From positions 18,167,201 through 18,227,200 of the forward strand of contig NC_092670.1 in the NCBI RefSeq assembly GCF_964355755.1: a stretch of DNA of 60,000 bases, given 5' to 3'. This document shows, one piece after another, positions 26,301-38,600 of the stretch. Every line of letters begins with the position of its first letter. The stretch's first letter is position 1. The notes beneath the pieces were generated by a model. The model searched no databases and was not told where the DNA came from. It worked only from the letters and a program-made list of their open reading frames with translations. Origin of the DNA: Antedon mediterranea (taxonomy: Eukaryota > Echinodermata > Crinoidea > Comatulida > Antedonidae). Both the position numbers and the translations under genes were made by a program.

Positions 26301-26634
26301 ATTATGGAATTTACTTTCAGTCCACGTTGGTTTCTTAAATTTCAGTTCAATGCCGCATATCTATGCTTGAAATTACGTTTTCAATTAGATAATGTTACCC
26401 TTTTGTGAATAAGTTTAATTAATTGTGCTTCTCTCCTGGACTTGAATAGTGTTACCCCCTGTGAAGCTGCCAACAATAGTCATATTTCTCTCCGGGTGAG
26501 CTTGCTGTCTATCTGTAATCTTGTTCTGATTTATAGTGTTAAAGTGGATTCTTTAATAATGTTTTTTGATCACATAGAATCTTAGTTGACACAGATTTTC
26601 ATTCATTCTCATATCTTAATACCAATTATGAATT

Positions 26635-26665
<31 letters not shown>

Positions 26666-29600
26666 CTTTATTTTAACACGGAAAAGCTTGTCACCATAAC
26701 CATATCTACTTTTTGTAATGCTAGAAACTGTGCAACCAATAAGTTCAGAAATGTTTTATTTGTATGAATAGATTCACCTAGTGGAAAACATTTAATACTA
26801 CTGTAGTATTATGCAAATCTGTTCTAAATAATTATGATAAATACTAGTCTTGTAATGCACCTTTTTACAATTAATGTTGCGTATCCTGTCAGCATTTCGA
26901 ATATAATATTTATGAATAGTATTACCTCTAGGGGAAGAAATGGGAACAACTTAAACTTAGAGTTAGGATTCAAAATTGATTTCAAAGGATATACAACGGT
27001 CTCTACGACTTTCACTAATGTGTGTTCTTATAAGACAATAACCTATGGTTACCTTTGTAATAAATAGTATATATACAGTAATTGTTTTTTTTTCATATTG
27101 ACGGTCTTCTATACATGACAGGAGCTTGATGTAAAATAGAACCTATTACCAAATGCAAGGTATGATAGCTTACACAGTCGGCTCCTCTGTAGTTGATATT
27201 TAATATATATAATTGGCCCTTAAGGCTTTCCATAGATAGGGATCCATTCATAATTGTCCCCTTAGGCGTTCCATAGGTAGAGATTAAATTTTTAGTTTGT
27301 TCAGTTAATGTTGATTAATAGTAGTTTCTAAGAAATTATTAATTGAATTTAGCAACAATACTTGAGGTAAAACCTTGTTAGAATTAACTTTCATAATCTT
27401 GGATCAACCTTAATCTGGTGGATCTATCATATTTAATTGATATTCAGCATTGTATTAAATCAAAATCAGGTAGTAATCCTTCAAAGTCCCCCTTCACCTA
27501 CATACTTTCAATGGCTTAATCCCCATGGTTGACTTGAGGAAATAATGTAACTCTTCAGAATGATTTTCAACTTCCAAACTATTTCAAAATATATACTGTA
27601 TTATAATCCATAGCCACGATGGTTTTACGGATCAGCAAACCCCTTGTTTTCCTGAAGTTTCTTTTTCAAACTACTGTTGATATCAGATATGATGTAGCTT
27701 TACCGGAAGTCAAAATGTGATCAAATCCTATTTATTTCTGGCTCATTTTTTAGGTAGGATTTCTCTTATCAGAGAAAAATAATTTCTATTCAACAGTTGC
27801 CTGTCTGCTCTTGATGAAAAAAGAAATACAGAAATTGATAGAGTACATCTGTAACCATTGACAAGATGAATGCAGCAATAGTAGTAGACTCATCCATTAA
27901 ACTGTTTAATGATCAACTTAACACCCAACAGTGAGTTGGTAAAATAATACATTAATCAAAAAACAACAGGTTAGATTATTTAGATTAGCTGTGTGGCACA
28001 GGTAAATCATCAACACAGGTGACAATGCTTAACACACCTGAGTTTAAAATTCAGGTGAGAAGGTTTACTACACCTATATTAGGAATATTAAAAAACAAAG
28101 AAGAAACCTACTGTAAAGCTTTTTTATACTAGAAAGTTTAGTAAACCTCTACTTAAAAGTTTTGTAAACCTTTACTAGAAGGTTGAGTAAACTTTACTCA
28201 GAAAATTTGGTAAATTTTACTCGGAAAGTTTGTTAAACATTTCTTCGGAAAGTTTGGTAAACCTTTACTAGAAAGTTTGGTAAACTTTAACTCAGAAAGT
28301 TTGGTAAACCTTCACTAGAAAGTTTGGTAAACCTTTACTAGAAAGTTTGGTAAACCTTTACTAGAAAGTTTGGTAAACCTTTACTAGAAAGTTTGGTAAA
28401 CCTTTACTAGAAAGTTTGATAAACCTTTACTAGAAAGTTTGATAAACCTTTACTAGAAAGTTTGGTAAACCTTTAGTAGAAATTTTTGTAAACCTTTGTA
28501 GAAAGTTTGGTAAACCTTTACTAGAAAGTTTGGTAAACCTTTAGTAGAAAGTTTTGTAAACCTTTACTAGAAAGTTTGGTAAACCTTTAGTAGAAAATGT
28601 AAAGTTATGTAAAAAGGCCATATACATGGCTGCAGTCGCGTGCTCAAGTTAGTGTTTACTGACCGACCGACCAACCGACCGACATAGTGAGCTGTAGACT
28701 AGCTCGCGACTAAAAATCTACTAGGAAAATTCGGAAAACATTTAGTACAAAGTTTACTTTACTCGAAAAGTTTGGTAAGCCTTAAGGTTTACATTAGGAC
28801 GATAACAATTGACAATAAATACATTTTTCTGACATAAAAAAAATAAATTGGAAAAGTTTTTGTTTTAGAACTATAGGAAAATCATTTATACTATCATTAA
28901 GAAAAATAATATTTTTAGAAATCCGATCAAATGACTTCATGATCAATAAAAACAATAAAATCGTTGTATTGCCGCGATATTATTGCTTTTACTGATCGTG
29001 ACGTCATTTGATTGGACATGTGAAAATGTAATTGTTATCATAGGCAGCATATATGATTCTCCTATAGTTCTAGGATGAAAATTGTTTAGATTTCCTTTGT
29101 TTTATGAATGAAAAATGCATATTTATCTATTTATCATCAATCGTCCTAGTGTAAATGGGACTTTACTCGGAAAGTTTGATAAACTTTTGGTAAACTTTAC
29201 TCGGAAAGTTTAGTAAACCTTTACTTGAAGGTTTTGGTAAACCTTTACTAGAAAGTTTAGTAAACTTTTTTTAGGAAAGTTTGTAAACATTTTCTAGAAA
29301 GTTTAGTAAACTTTACTTGGACAGTTTGGTAAACCTTTAATAAAAAGTTTGATGAACATTTACTAGGAAAGTTTTGTAAACCTATTAGAAAGTTTTTTAC
29401 TACCTCATAACATAAATGTTCTCTTAAAGATTGTAATAAACTTTAATAGTACTCTGTACCAAATGTGGCTACAAGGCGGAATCAATTAATAACAATATCA
29501 ATCAATAACAATGCAAAATGTATATACATAGCAGTTTAAAGATATAAATCTGGTATTATTTTGAATCATCTTTACAAGCCCACACAAAATGTCCTGCTTT

Positions 29601-32600
29601 TGGTCAAAGTAATATTAAAACATCATCAAAATATCAAAATTTACAGCATGTGAAAATTACTTGCATTGCAATATAGGTGTGTGGTAAATGGAATTTCATA
29701 AATTGTGTCCTTGATAAGATAATATTGTACGGTATTAATAAAAGATTGAATGATCATCATATGACAGTTTATTTTGGGAATGACACAACTTGCTTTTACA
29801 GCCATGGACAGGTCACCACGTTTTATTTTATGGAAAGATCAGAGAAATAATGAGATTTCAGTTTTGTGTAAAGTAAATAAATTAATATGCATGGCTCAAA
29901 TTTATATTATATTGTTGATTACTTAAACACAGCTCCCGTAGCTATAAAATGCATTGTGAACATCACACAGACTAATTTAGGGAAAAGAGATGCTTAATTA
30001 ATCTTTTGTAGGTGGCTGTTAAATAAACTGTATTCAAAGTGGAAGGCTGTATCCAAAACACTTCCAAGTCTTTTACTTTTGTTATGAATTAAAATATAGC
30101 CTTTAAATAAAAGGGTTCAAAATTTAGCAAAATTCTTTCTACCCATACCTATACATATTATTGGAATATGCTATATAATGCTATAAAATAAAATATTATG
30201 GTATACTACAATCAACATGGTATACCAGAATTATTTATCATATCTTTGCATTTGCATATTTAATTTGATTATTATTAGAACTTAAGACACATTTAAATTG
30301 CTATTTTATTGTAGTATAACTGCTAAAATATTATATTTTAATCCTTTTCTGATGCTTACAAAAGAAACAAAATACCAATTAGTTTAAAACAAAATAAACA
30401 TGAAGCATGACAATTTAAATCTCCATTCCAATCATCATTTGTCTTTATATAAAAGAGTGTGATATTGCAAAGAACCTAAACCACAATTGCCTCTGTAGAT
30501 GTAACAGGCATAGGGTACTGGAAATGACCACAATGTGTAGATACCTCCCCCGCAAAGAATGGACTTGTCACTTAAAGCTATTCCATTTCCATGTCACTTA
30601 AGCCCCGCCTACTTCTGTCACTGTCATACTGTGAACCAATCAGCAGGCTCAGAATTATGAGGCTTGAGTTGTGTAGAGCCTTGGAAAGTAATCACACATT
30701 ATCACACTAGGACCAGCACCACCAATCAGCCTGGGTATTATCTTTCTGTTGTACAAAACTTTTTTGGTTTTTAAAGTTATATAAAAGACATTATATCAAC
30801 ATTGAAACTGGATTTAAAACCACAGTGACAGGTCGACTAAGTTGGATTATTTCAACCGAAAAAGCAGTGGAACTTTCAATCATGCCTACTTGCTCGGCAT
30901 TTGTGAATTTTCGTTGCGAAGCAACTAAAAGAAAAATTATGGAGAGCAAATTCTTAAGTGAAAATAATTGTGCGTTACGAAGGACTTTATCAGCAGGGCG
31001 CAAACGACGGAATGGCCAGGTAATATCTCGAAAAGTTTATCTGTAGGAGATCTAGAAACAAAACAAGTATAAGCTCAGTCAGTCAACTTAATAGTCTATT
31101 TTGTACTTAAAATTATTTAAAAAGATGTTATTATTTTACAATTTATTATATTTTGCTATGTCTATTTTATTTTTTTAGGTTTTAATCTTCGGTACTTTAG
31201 TAATTTTTAGCTAGATATTTAAACATCAGTTTTACCATTACATTATACAAATCATGAAGAGGTGACGTGATGTAGAGACTTGGTACTAGCTAAGGTATAG
31301 CCTCTCTTCTGTGACAGATTAGTAGTATTGTCAACTCTAGTTCAAGGTCTGTTTTATTTCAGGTTTTCTGAATAAAGCATACAAGTGATCATATTAATAT
31401 TTATTGTATATTTCAGACTACATTGTCCTTGTCAATATTTGATTTATATGTAGTGAATTTTTTTGGCACCATGCAATTCTATTTTTATGTTGTGTGTTAT
31501 ACACACTAGTTAGTGTGTTGTGCTTGGTAGGCCCTATTGATAAATTTTAATGAAATATCGGGTTGTCAGTGAAATAAGATAAATTAAAAAAAACATTCAC
31601 AGATTTCTTGATTAATATAAATAATAAAAGTATATAGTTAGAAGGTATTATCAGTGTGAATTGATGATATATCACATGAGTTCACTTTGTAAAGTTGTAG
31701 TAATTTAACATTATTTTTTAACAAAATCCTAAAATAGAAATAAATTTTAATATGATGTGGTGCATTATGATTATTCTTCTTCATGTCCATAGTATCCCTC
31801 TTAAAATACATGATGTCAATTGTCATCTCATGACTAATACCTTCCAGGGGCTACCTTTGTTTCTCTACATATCTACCCCTCTAGACAGACTAACTCACAA
31901 CCTATATCTGCTCAACAGACTACCTATTTCTATGCTATTACCCAACCATTCTTCACTTTTAGTTTGTTACCCTCTTCTTTCAGATCTAACTTCTCCTGTA
32001 GACTTACTAACCACCTCCCCACTCACCTATCCCCCTCATTATTAGACATATCCCCCTCTCCTCAATTGTACTCTTTCTACAGCCTACAGCAGGCCTACCT
32101 TTCTCTGCAGCAGACCTATTTATCTCTCCACTCGGTTATCTTTCCCCCTCCCTTAAACATAATCATCGTCCTCAAAGCTACCTCTCTTCACAGACTTTCT
32201 CACAAAGTCTTGCCTGCCTTTCCCTGATCTCTCTCACAATATATTCATCAATACTTCTGTAATTATATCACTAAAAACTGAACTATATATTGCCTTTGTA
32301 ATACAGCTGCATTGTTCTATTTAAGATTCAAGGTTAAGTCAGTGAATGTGAAACGATGAGTGTTACCGTTACCTAGCGGGATGCTAACCTAGCGTAAATA
32401 CCAGCTCTCCCAGCGTGTCAAAATTTTAATATGACACTGTTTAAAATTAATGGCCATGATCACTTATCCACTGCTAACATTGTTTTGTTTAATTATCTCT
32501 TTTTGGTTATGTTTTACTTGGGTTTGTGTTTGGTTTTTTTTGTTGTCATTTTTGTTGGTATTTTTCAACAATGAATTCAAAATTATTACTAAACTCAAGA

Positions 32601-35600
32601 AAATATTTTGTTGAAAATTTAATAATATCAACATTTTTTTATCTTGTTTCTTTTTAGGAGGAGTGTTTCTTTAGGAACCAAGATAATAAAAAAGACCAGG
32701 AAACGTTACCATCTGAGAATTCAGTAAGTTTGTGTAATAAAACAAAATGCATTAATGTTTAGTCATTTTACTTACATACTTACTTTTTTATATTAGAACT
32801 AGTAACATTTTCGCCAGACTCCGACACTATTTTTAGGACACAATCCTTATTGTTGGTATTTGATGAATTTTGCATTCTCTGAATAATTGTACTACTGTAT
32901 AGCTTTTTCAAACATTTAAGACAAGGAATGACCTGGAATGACCTGGTTTAATATAATGTAATGTAAACGCATCATTTTTACAAAATGTAAACAATTGCAG
33001 GGAAAGTGTCTTTAAGATCTAGACTACGTTCCATGTAAAAAAATACGAAACAAAGTAATCATTCATCAACGGATCCCTACATTTGGCTTGATTAAAGCTT
33101 GAAATAGCATAAAAATAAATGCTAAAAAATAGCTTCAAAATTCCTTTAAATTCATCATATGAATCTATCTCCTCGCTGTAAAATTTGCTCTTAAAATCAG
33201 AATTTTAAAGTCTGAACAGGTATTTAAATTTCTATTTATCAGTGCAATTTTAACCTCTATGCACTATACATCTTTAATCAGGATTAACATTTTTTCCTGG
33301 GAAATATCTAGTTTTTATATCTTGCTGACTAATCTTAAAACATTGTTGATTAATTTGACATGTTTTCCAAACTTGTATTCTTTATCTCACAATTGTTAGA
33401 TTAAATCCATATCATATCAGAAATAGCAAAAGTTAGCTTCCAATCAGTTGCACAAAGTTGCTTTTTCTCACCGATAATTCACAATGAATTTTACTCGTCA
33501 GTCATCAAGGGATGCCTACATTTGGCACATGGCCGCAATATCTCTACCTCTATTAAAAAGTCCCTAAAAAGCTAGGGAGGCACCTAACCTGGTGAGCAAA
33601 CTAGCTAGGAATATCATTTATCATCTAGGCCTGCTCAAATGGATTTAAAGCTGTCAATTAACATTTAATCTGAGTGATGATCAATAAATCCTCCTGTTGG
33701 CTAGTAAAGGGAGATTGTACTCACAATCGATAGTATACTCTGGCAAATCAATTATTTCTAGGGTTTGAAAAAGGTTAAAAAGGGAGATGAAAACTGTACA
33801 ATTCTCACAAAGGTGCAGGATTGATTAAAGCTTGAAATAGCATAAAAATAAATGCTAAAAAATAGCTTCAAAATTCCTTTAGATTCATCATATGAATCTA
33901 TCTCCTCGCTGTAAAATTTACTCTTAAAATCAGAATTTTAAAGTCTGAACAGGTATTTAAATTCATCATCTTCTATTTATCATGATTAACTTTTTTTCCT
34001 GGGAAATATCTAGTTTTTATATCTTGCTGACTAATCTTAATAAAACATTGTTGATTAATTTGACATGTTTTCCAAACTTGTATTCTTTATCAATTCTTAT
34101 TATTCTTCACAATTGTTAGATTAAATCCAGATCATATTAGAAATAGCAAAAGTTAGCTTCCAATCAGTTGCACAAAGTCGCTTTTTCTCACCGGTAATTC
34201 ACAATGAATTTTACTCGTCAGGTTCCAGTCAAAGTCTACTGCGAAGATGGAAGTTGGAAAGTGAGCACAGTGATAGTGGAGCCTATGCATAGTGCAATGG
34301 ATGTCTGTCGTATAATGGTAATGCAAAAGAACACAGTCGAAGATAAGAATTGGTCCTTAGTCGAACATCTTACAGATCAAGGACTCGGTAAGTGCATCAT
34401 GTACATCTTTAGTGTTCCTTTTATACTGTATTATTCATTCTCAACTGAGGAACTCCACCAAGGTGCAACACCAATGATACTAAGATAGTAGACCAGTACA
34501 CCGGGGTAACCCACATTTCTTCTGAAGGATGAACTGGATCCTCTAAAGTGCCTAAGTAAAATGAGTACACTAGTACTTACCGGTAAGTACTTTTCCTGGG
34601 AAGACTTGTTTTACCAGCCACCAGAAAAATGGCTATGTTTCGTTGTACCATGCCTTATTAACTGCCACTCAACTAAAAACGTTAATTCAATATATGCTCA
34701 GTACGGCTTTTTCACCCAATTTTTGTACACAACATTTTAGGTTTTACTGCTTATGTTTTCATCAGTCCACCGAGACTAGTGAACCTAGTGTGTGTAATTG
34801 TGATTTACGACAAACTGGTATTTACACTTAATACCTTAGCATTAGAGCTATTAGTTGTCAAGAGTCCCTCATAAAACCCCATTGGCCCACTTACCAGCAA
34901 TCTTTGTGTCTCCTATCTTAGTCCTTATGGGCTGCTTGGTAGTCCTTCTGCTGTTGTGTACCTAATCAAGAGTTATTGGCAGGCACATTTAGCTGCGTAA
35001 TTGAGGTGAAAACTTTTGGCCTCATTGTCTATTTTCAAGGGATATCTCTTCCAAAATAACATGTCATGTTACAACATTGTAAAACACCTTAGAGATTTTT
35101 AAAAATGTTTGTTTTTTAACCCAGTTCTCTTCTGTTCTATAGTCCTAAAACCAGCGGAACTATGTGTCGGTTTTAATTTTTTTTATTATTCACTCAATTA
35201 AACCCGTGTGTACTCGGGTAGTGGTTTAGGTGAGAAGATAAACTGATACCTTCTTGGTGGTAACTTATTCACCCTGCCCCTTCCCCTTTGCTAATCCCTT
35301 TGTCAAATCTTGCATTTGCTGGATAAATTATCAAATTTATTAACTTGAGAGTGGAATAAATAGTTTTCCTCCTTCTATAAATAGACCTGTCATTTATTTT
35401 TATCCTTATATCAAATACAATGAACCTGTTCTTTTACCAGTTTAGTGAGTACAAGAAAGTATATTGACAGACTTGTTTGTAACTGTATAACATGCACTAT
35501 GTTTTGGTGCAGTATTTCTATACTAGATCCATAATCATCAATAAATATCATGTGTGTTTTTGTTCTGGTTTTCTCATCTTTTTGTAGACTGGTCTAAATC

Positions 35601-38600
35601 TTACCACTAGTTTCTGATTCATTCAAGGGCTAGCCTGCTTGTCTGGGGCTTAAAATACTGGTGTTCTCCAGCCTGCCAGCCTGCCTGTCTCGGGCTTAGT
35701 CTGGCTGTCTCTTGATCCCTGTCGTCTGCTGCTCCTGTAGACTGCTTAGGAGTTTAATCTTTCATTTAATGAATTAATGGATATTTTATTAGATACCATC
35801 TGTTATAGTAATTAAAACAAACAATACACTTATTTGATTTGATTCTTTAAAATCTAATTAGACTGCTAAATTGATAAACAGAATAAAAATATGTTTTGGA
35901 CATATTTACTTCATTATTTCAAACAACATCCAAAATATAAGTATTTGCATTTAGTGAAATGAGGAATAAAATATGTCACACAATTCTTTATAAAACACCT
36001 GCTAGTAATGATGTGTCAGTCTTGTGTTAGGTGTAGATGCCATGGGGTATGTGTAAAGTGAGTCAAAACGACCCCTCTACCTCACACTCTGTCATTGCAC
36101 TTGTTTTGTGAGCGCAGGTGAGAGTGCCCAGGATAGTCACCTAGCCAGGCTACCTGTCATGGTATTCTTTAAAGTGTGGTGCCTCTGGTAGTAACCAATG
36201 AAATGGTATCTATACCAATCACTTGTCACCTATGTCCATCTGTAACCTTGCTTTATTTTAGGCAGGTGAGAGAATACCTGTAGGCTACCTGCGCAATTAC
36301 CTGCCATTCAATTTATTCCATTACCTCAATTTTAATTTAATTCTCTTACTTGCATATGTTTACCTGTTGGCAACAATCTTATAGCCTTGATTGATAATGA
36401 ATAATGTTAAAACATAATATGTTGATATTGATTTTTCAGTGAAATTCTAAATTCATTAAACATTTTGTAACTTTTTTTTTTTTTAATGAAGTTAGAAAAC
36501 CGTGTATATGACTCTGGTGTAGATAATCGCATAAATAAGCCTATCGTACTAGTCAATATAGGAATAAAGAGTTGCCTGCTGCTACAAATTTGTTTTCCTC
36601 ACTAAAATATTTTTCCACTTGACTTTAAAACTGAAAAAAAAGAAATGAAACTGTTTCGATTATAAAATCACTTTTAAATCCTTGTGACGCCGGTTGCCAA
36701 TGGAAAGGAATTAGTATTTGTCTGAATAATAGCTCTTTAATGAGATAGTTACTGGTTGATATGATATTCAGTTCATTAAAACGTTTACAAGGTGTGTAGA
36801 AATGAATACTTTACATTCTAAGGGATCATGTCAACATTATTCTACTGCAGTAACTGCAGTAACTACATAATTATTTAGCAAGCTTGTTTTCTTTTAAAAT
36901 ACAAACTGTTTACTGCAGTAACTGCCACATAAACCTCTACATTCAAACTAAAATCAAAAGGTTATTGTAGTGAAAAAATGTAGGATAACTGCAGTAAAAT
37001 AATTTTTTATATTTATTCATAAGTGGAAAATTATTTCCATTTATTTTCATTTGCATATAAAATATACATAGAAACTATGTATAAATTATATTTATGGTCC
37101 CTTTATCGCTTTGTAAGAGTTGAGACAAATATGATTCCAGAAAAAAAAACTTTAGACAAATTATATTTATCATTACTGTTACACGAGAAGTTTCCAATTT
37201 TTTTTTTCGTTGAATGATGTATAAATGACTAACTTAACGGTTAAGTCATGGCTTACGTGCACATGCCAGTTCATTGTAATTAAGCTCGAATACATTAATT
37301 AAGTACAGTATCCGGTCCATTATAACTTGCGATGTTCTCGTCATTTGCAAATTTTATAATCATTGCACATAGAGGATTTGAATTTTACATCGCTAGATTT
37401 GATCCAAATTATGCTGCTAAAATTGACAATTGATCATCTGTGCGCTGTATTGACGCCAAACATGACAGGCTAGCATACTGAACTAGTTTTGAAAACTGTG
37501 AATATTATGAGATATTCTTCATGAATATGTATAAGTTGTTGCTCGTATCAGGACATGCTATTATTAGGCCTGTGTCAACGTACATATTATAATCTTAACA
37601 ACATATCATAATTTCTATAATTTTTATATAAAGTCTACCTACCTTATTGCAATCAAAATTCTGGGCCCACTCATGTTCACAGCTCAAGGAGTTGTACAGT
37701 ATGCTTGTACAGTATTCTGGCTTTGGCACAAGACTGGAAGGTGTAAAATATCCTAAATAGGTCACACATTTCAAGCTAGTGCTTAAAGTTGTGCCGTCGA
37801 TTCATATCTCCTTGTCTAATTAACTCATTTCTCATTCTAGAAAATAATAATTTACATTGAACCTTACTTTATTAACCATTAAACCTCAATACAAATATAA
37901 TTTCCTATCTAGGATATACTTTGTGGTAGAAATTGATGAAATCACTGTGGTTTCTGTGAATTCTTAGCAGGGGGTTAGCATGGACAATGACCCCGCTGGA
38001 TGCCAGGCAGGGGGAGTGTCATCGGGTTCTATGACATTTTGCCCATTAAAGCTTACAATAGTATAATTCCACGAAGGAAGTCAAATACAGGTTGCGTTGA
38101 GAAGGAAATTGATTTAATTAAACACGTGGCTGTCATGGTCATGGGGCTTATAGCAGCTGAGGTTGACAGGCCTTCTATATGCCTTCATGTCAACACATAA
38201 TCCCTGGATGGATCAAACACTTCTAGGAAAAAAATGCATTTAAATGTGTTAACATCAATGTTAAACTCTCTTCTTTCCTTTAACACATGATATTCACTCT
38301 TGTCTTCGGTGAGCTTGATTCTTTAAATTGGATTAGTTTCTAATGTTGATGTAGATACCACAAACTCAATTGCAAGCTTTTTTGTGGATGGTAAATATTA
38401 AGAACAAGCATGGGGATAAAATACTTTCGCGATAATGAACGAAACGGGGCATACTTGGCTTATACACATTCATAGATTAATCTTATGTATGAAATTACTG
38501 TTTCTTCATATTTCCATCCTGAGACCTTGCTATCGTTCAGAACACAAAAATGGACTGGCCCTCTCGGATGTGACCTTCTTAGGACCACTGGCCAGTCTGT

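Larger units (their letters stand above)
24443..32657 (+). other. GRB intron 2
   Basis: The largest intron (8.2 kb) carries the SINE at 24598, the split 23-bp minisatellite with two inserted elements, and the internal promoter with its alternative first exon. 31780-32240 is pyrimidine-rich with loose CAGACTACCT-like repeats. 27215-27285 has two copies of a 38-bp unit (CCTTAAGGCTTTCCATAGAT). Confidence 0.75.

Noticed and set aside
26824-27067. Opposite-strand ORFs in GRB intron 2
   Set aside because: No recognisable domain, AT-driven composition, no splice context; both cannot be real and neither looks so.
34204-34221. ATG in frame with the RA exon ([11 protein letters not shown]), a possible internal start
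   Set aside because: It lies in the intron end immediately before a good acceptor, is also present in the upstream duplicate without an exon, and has no promoter or 5' context.
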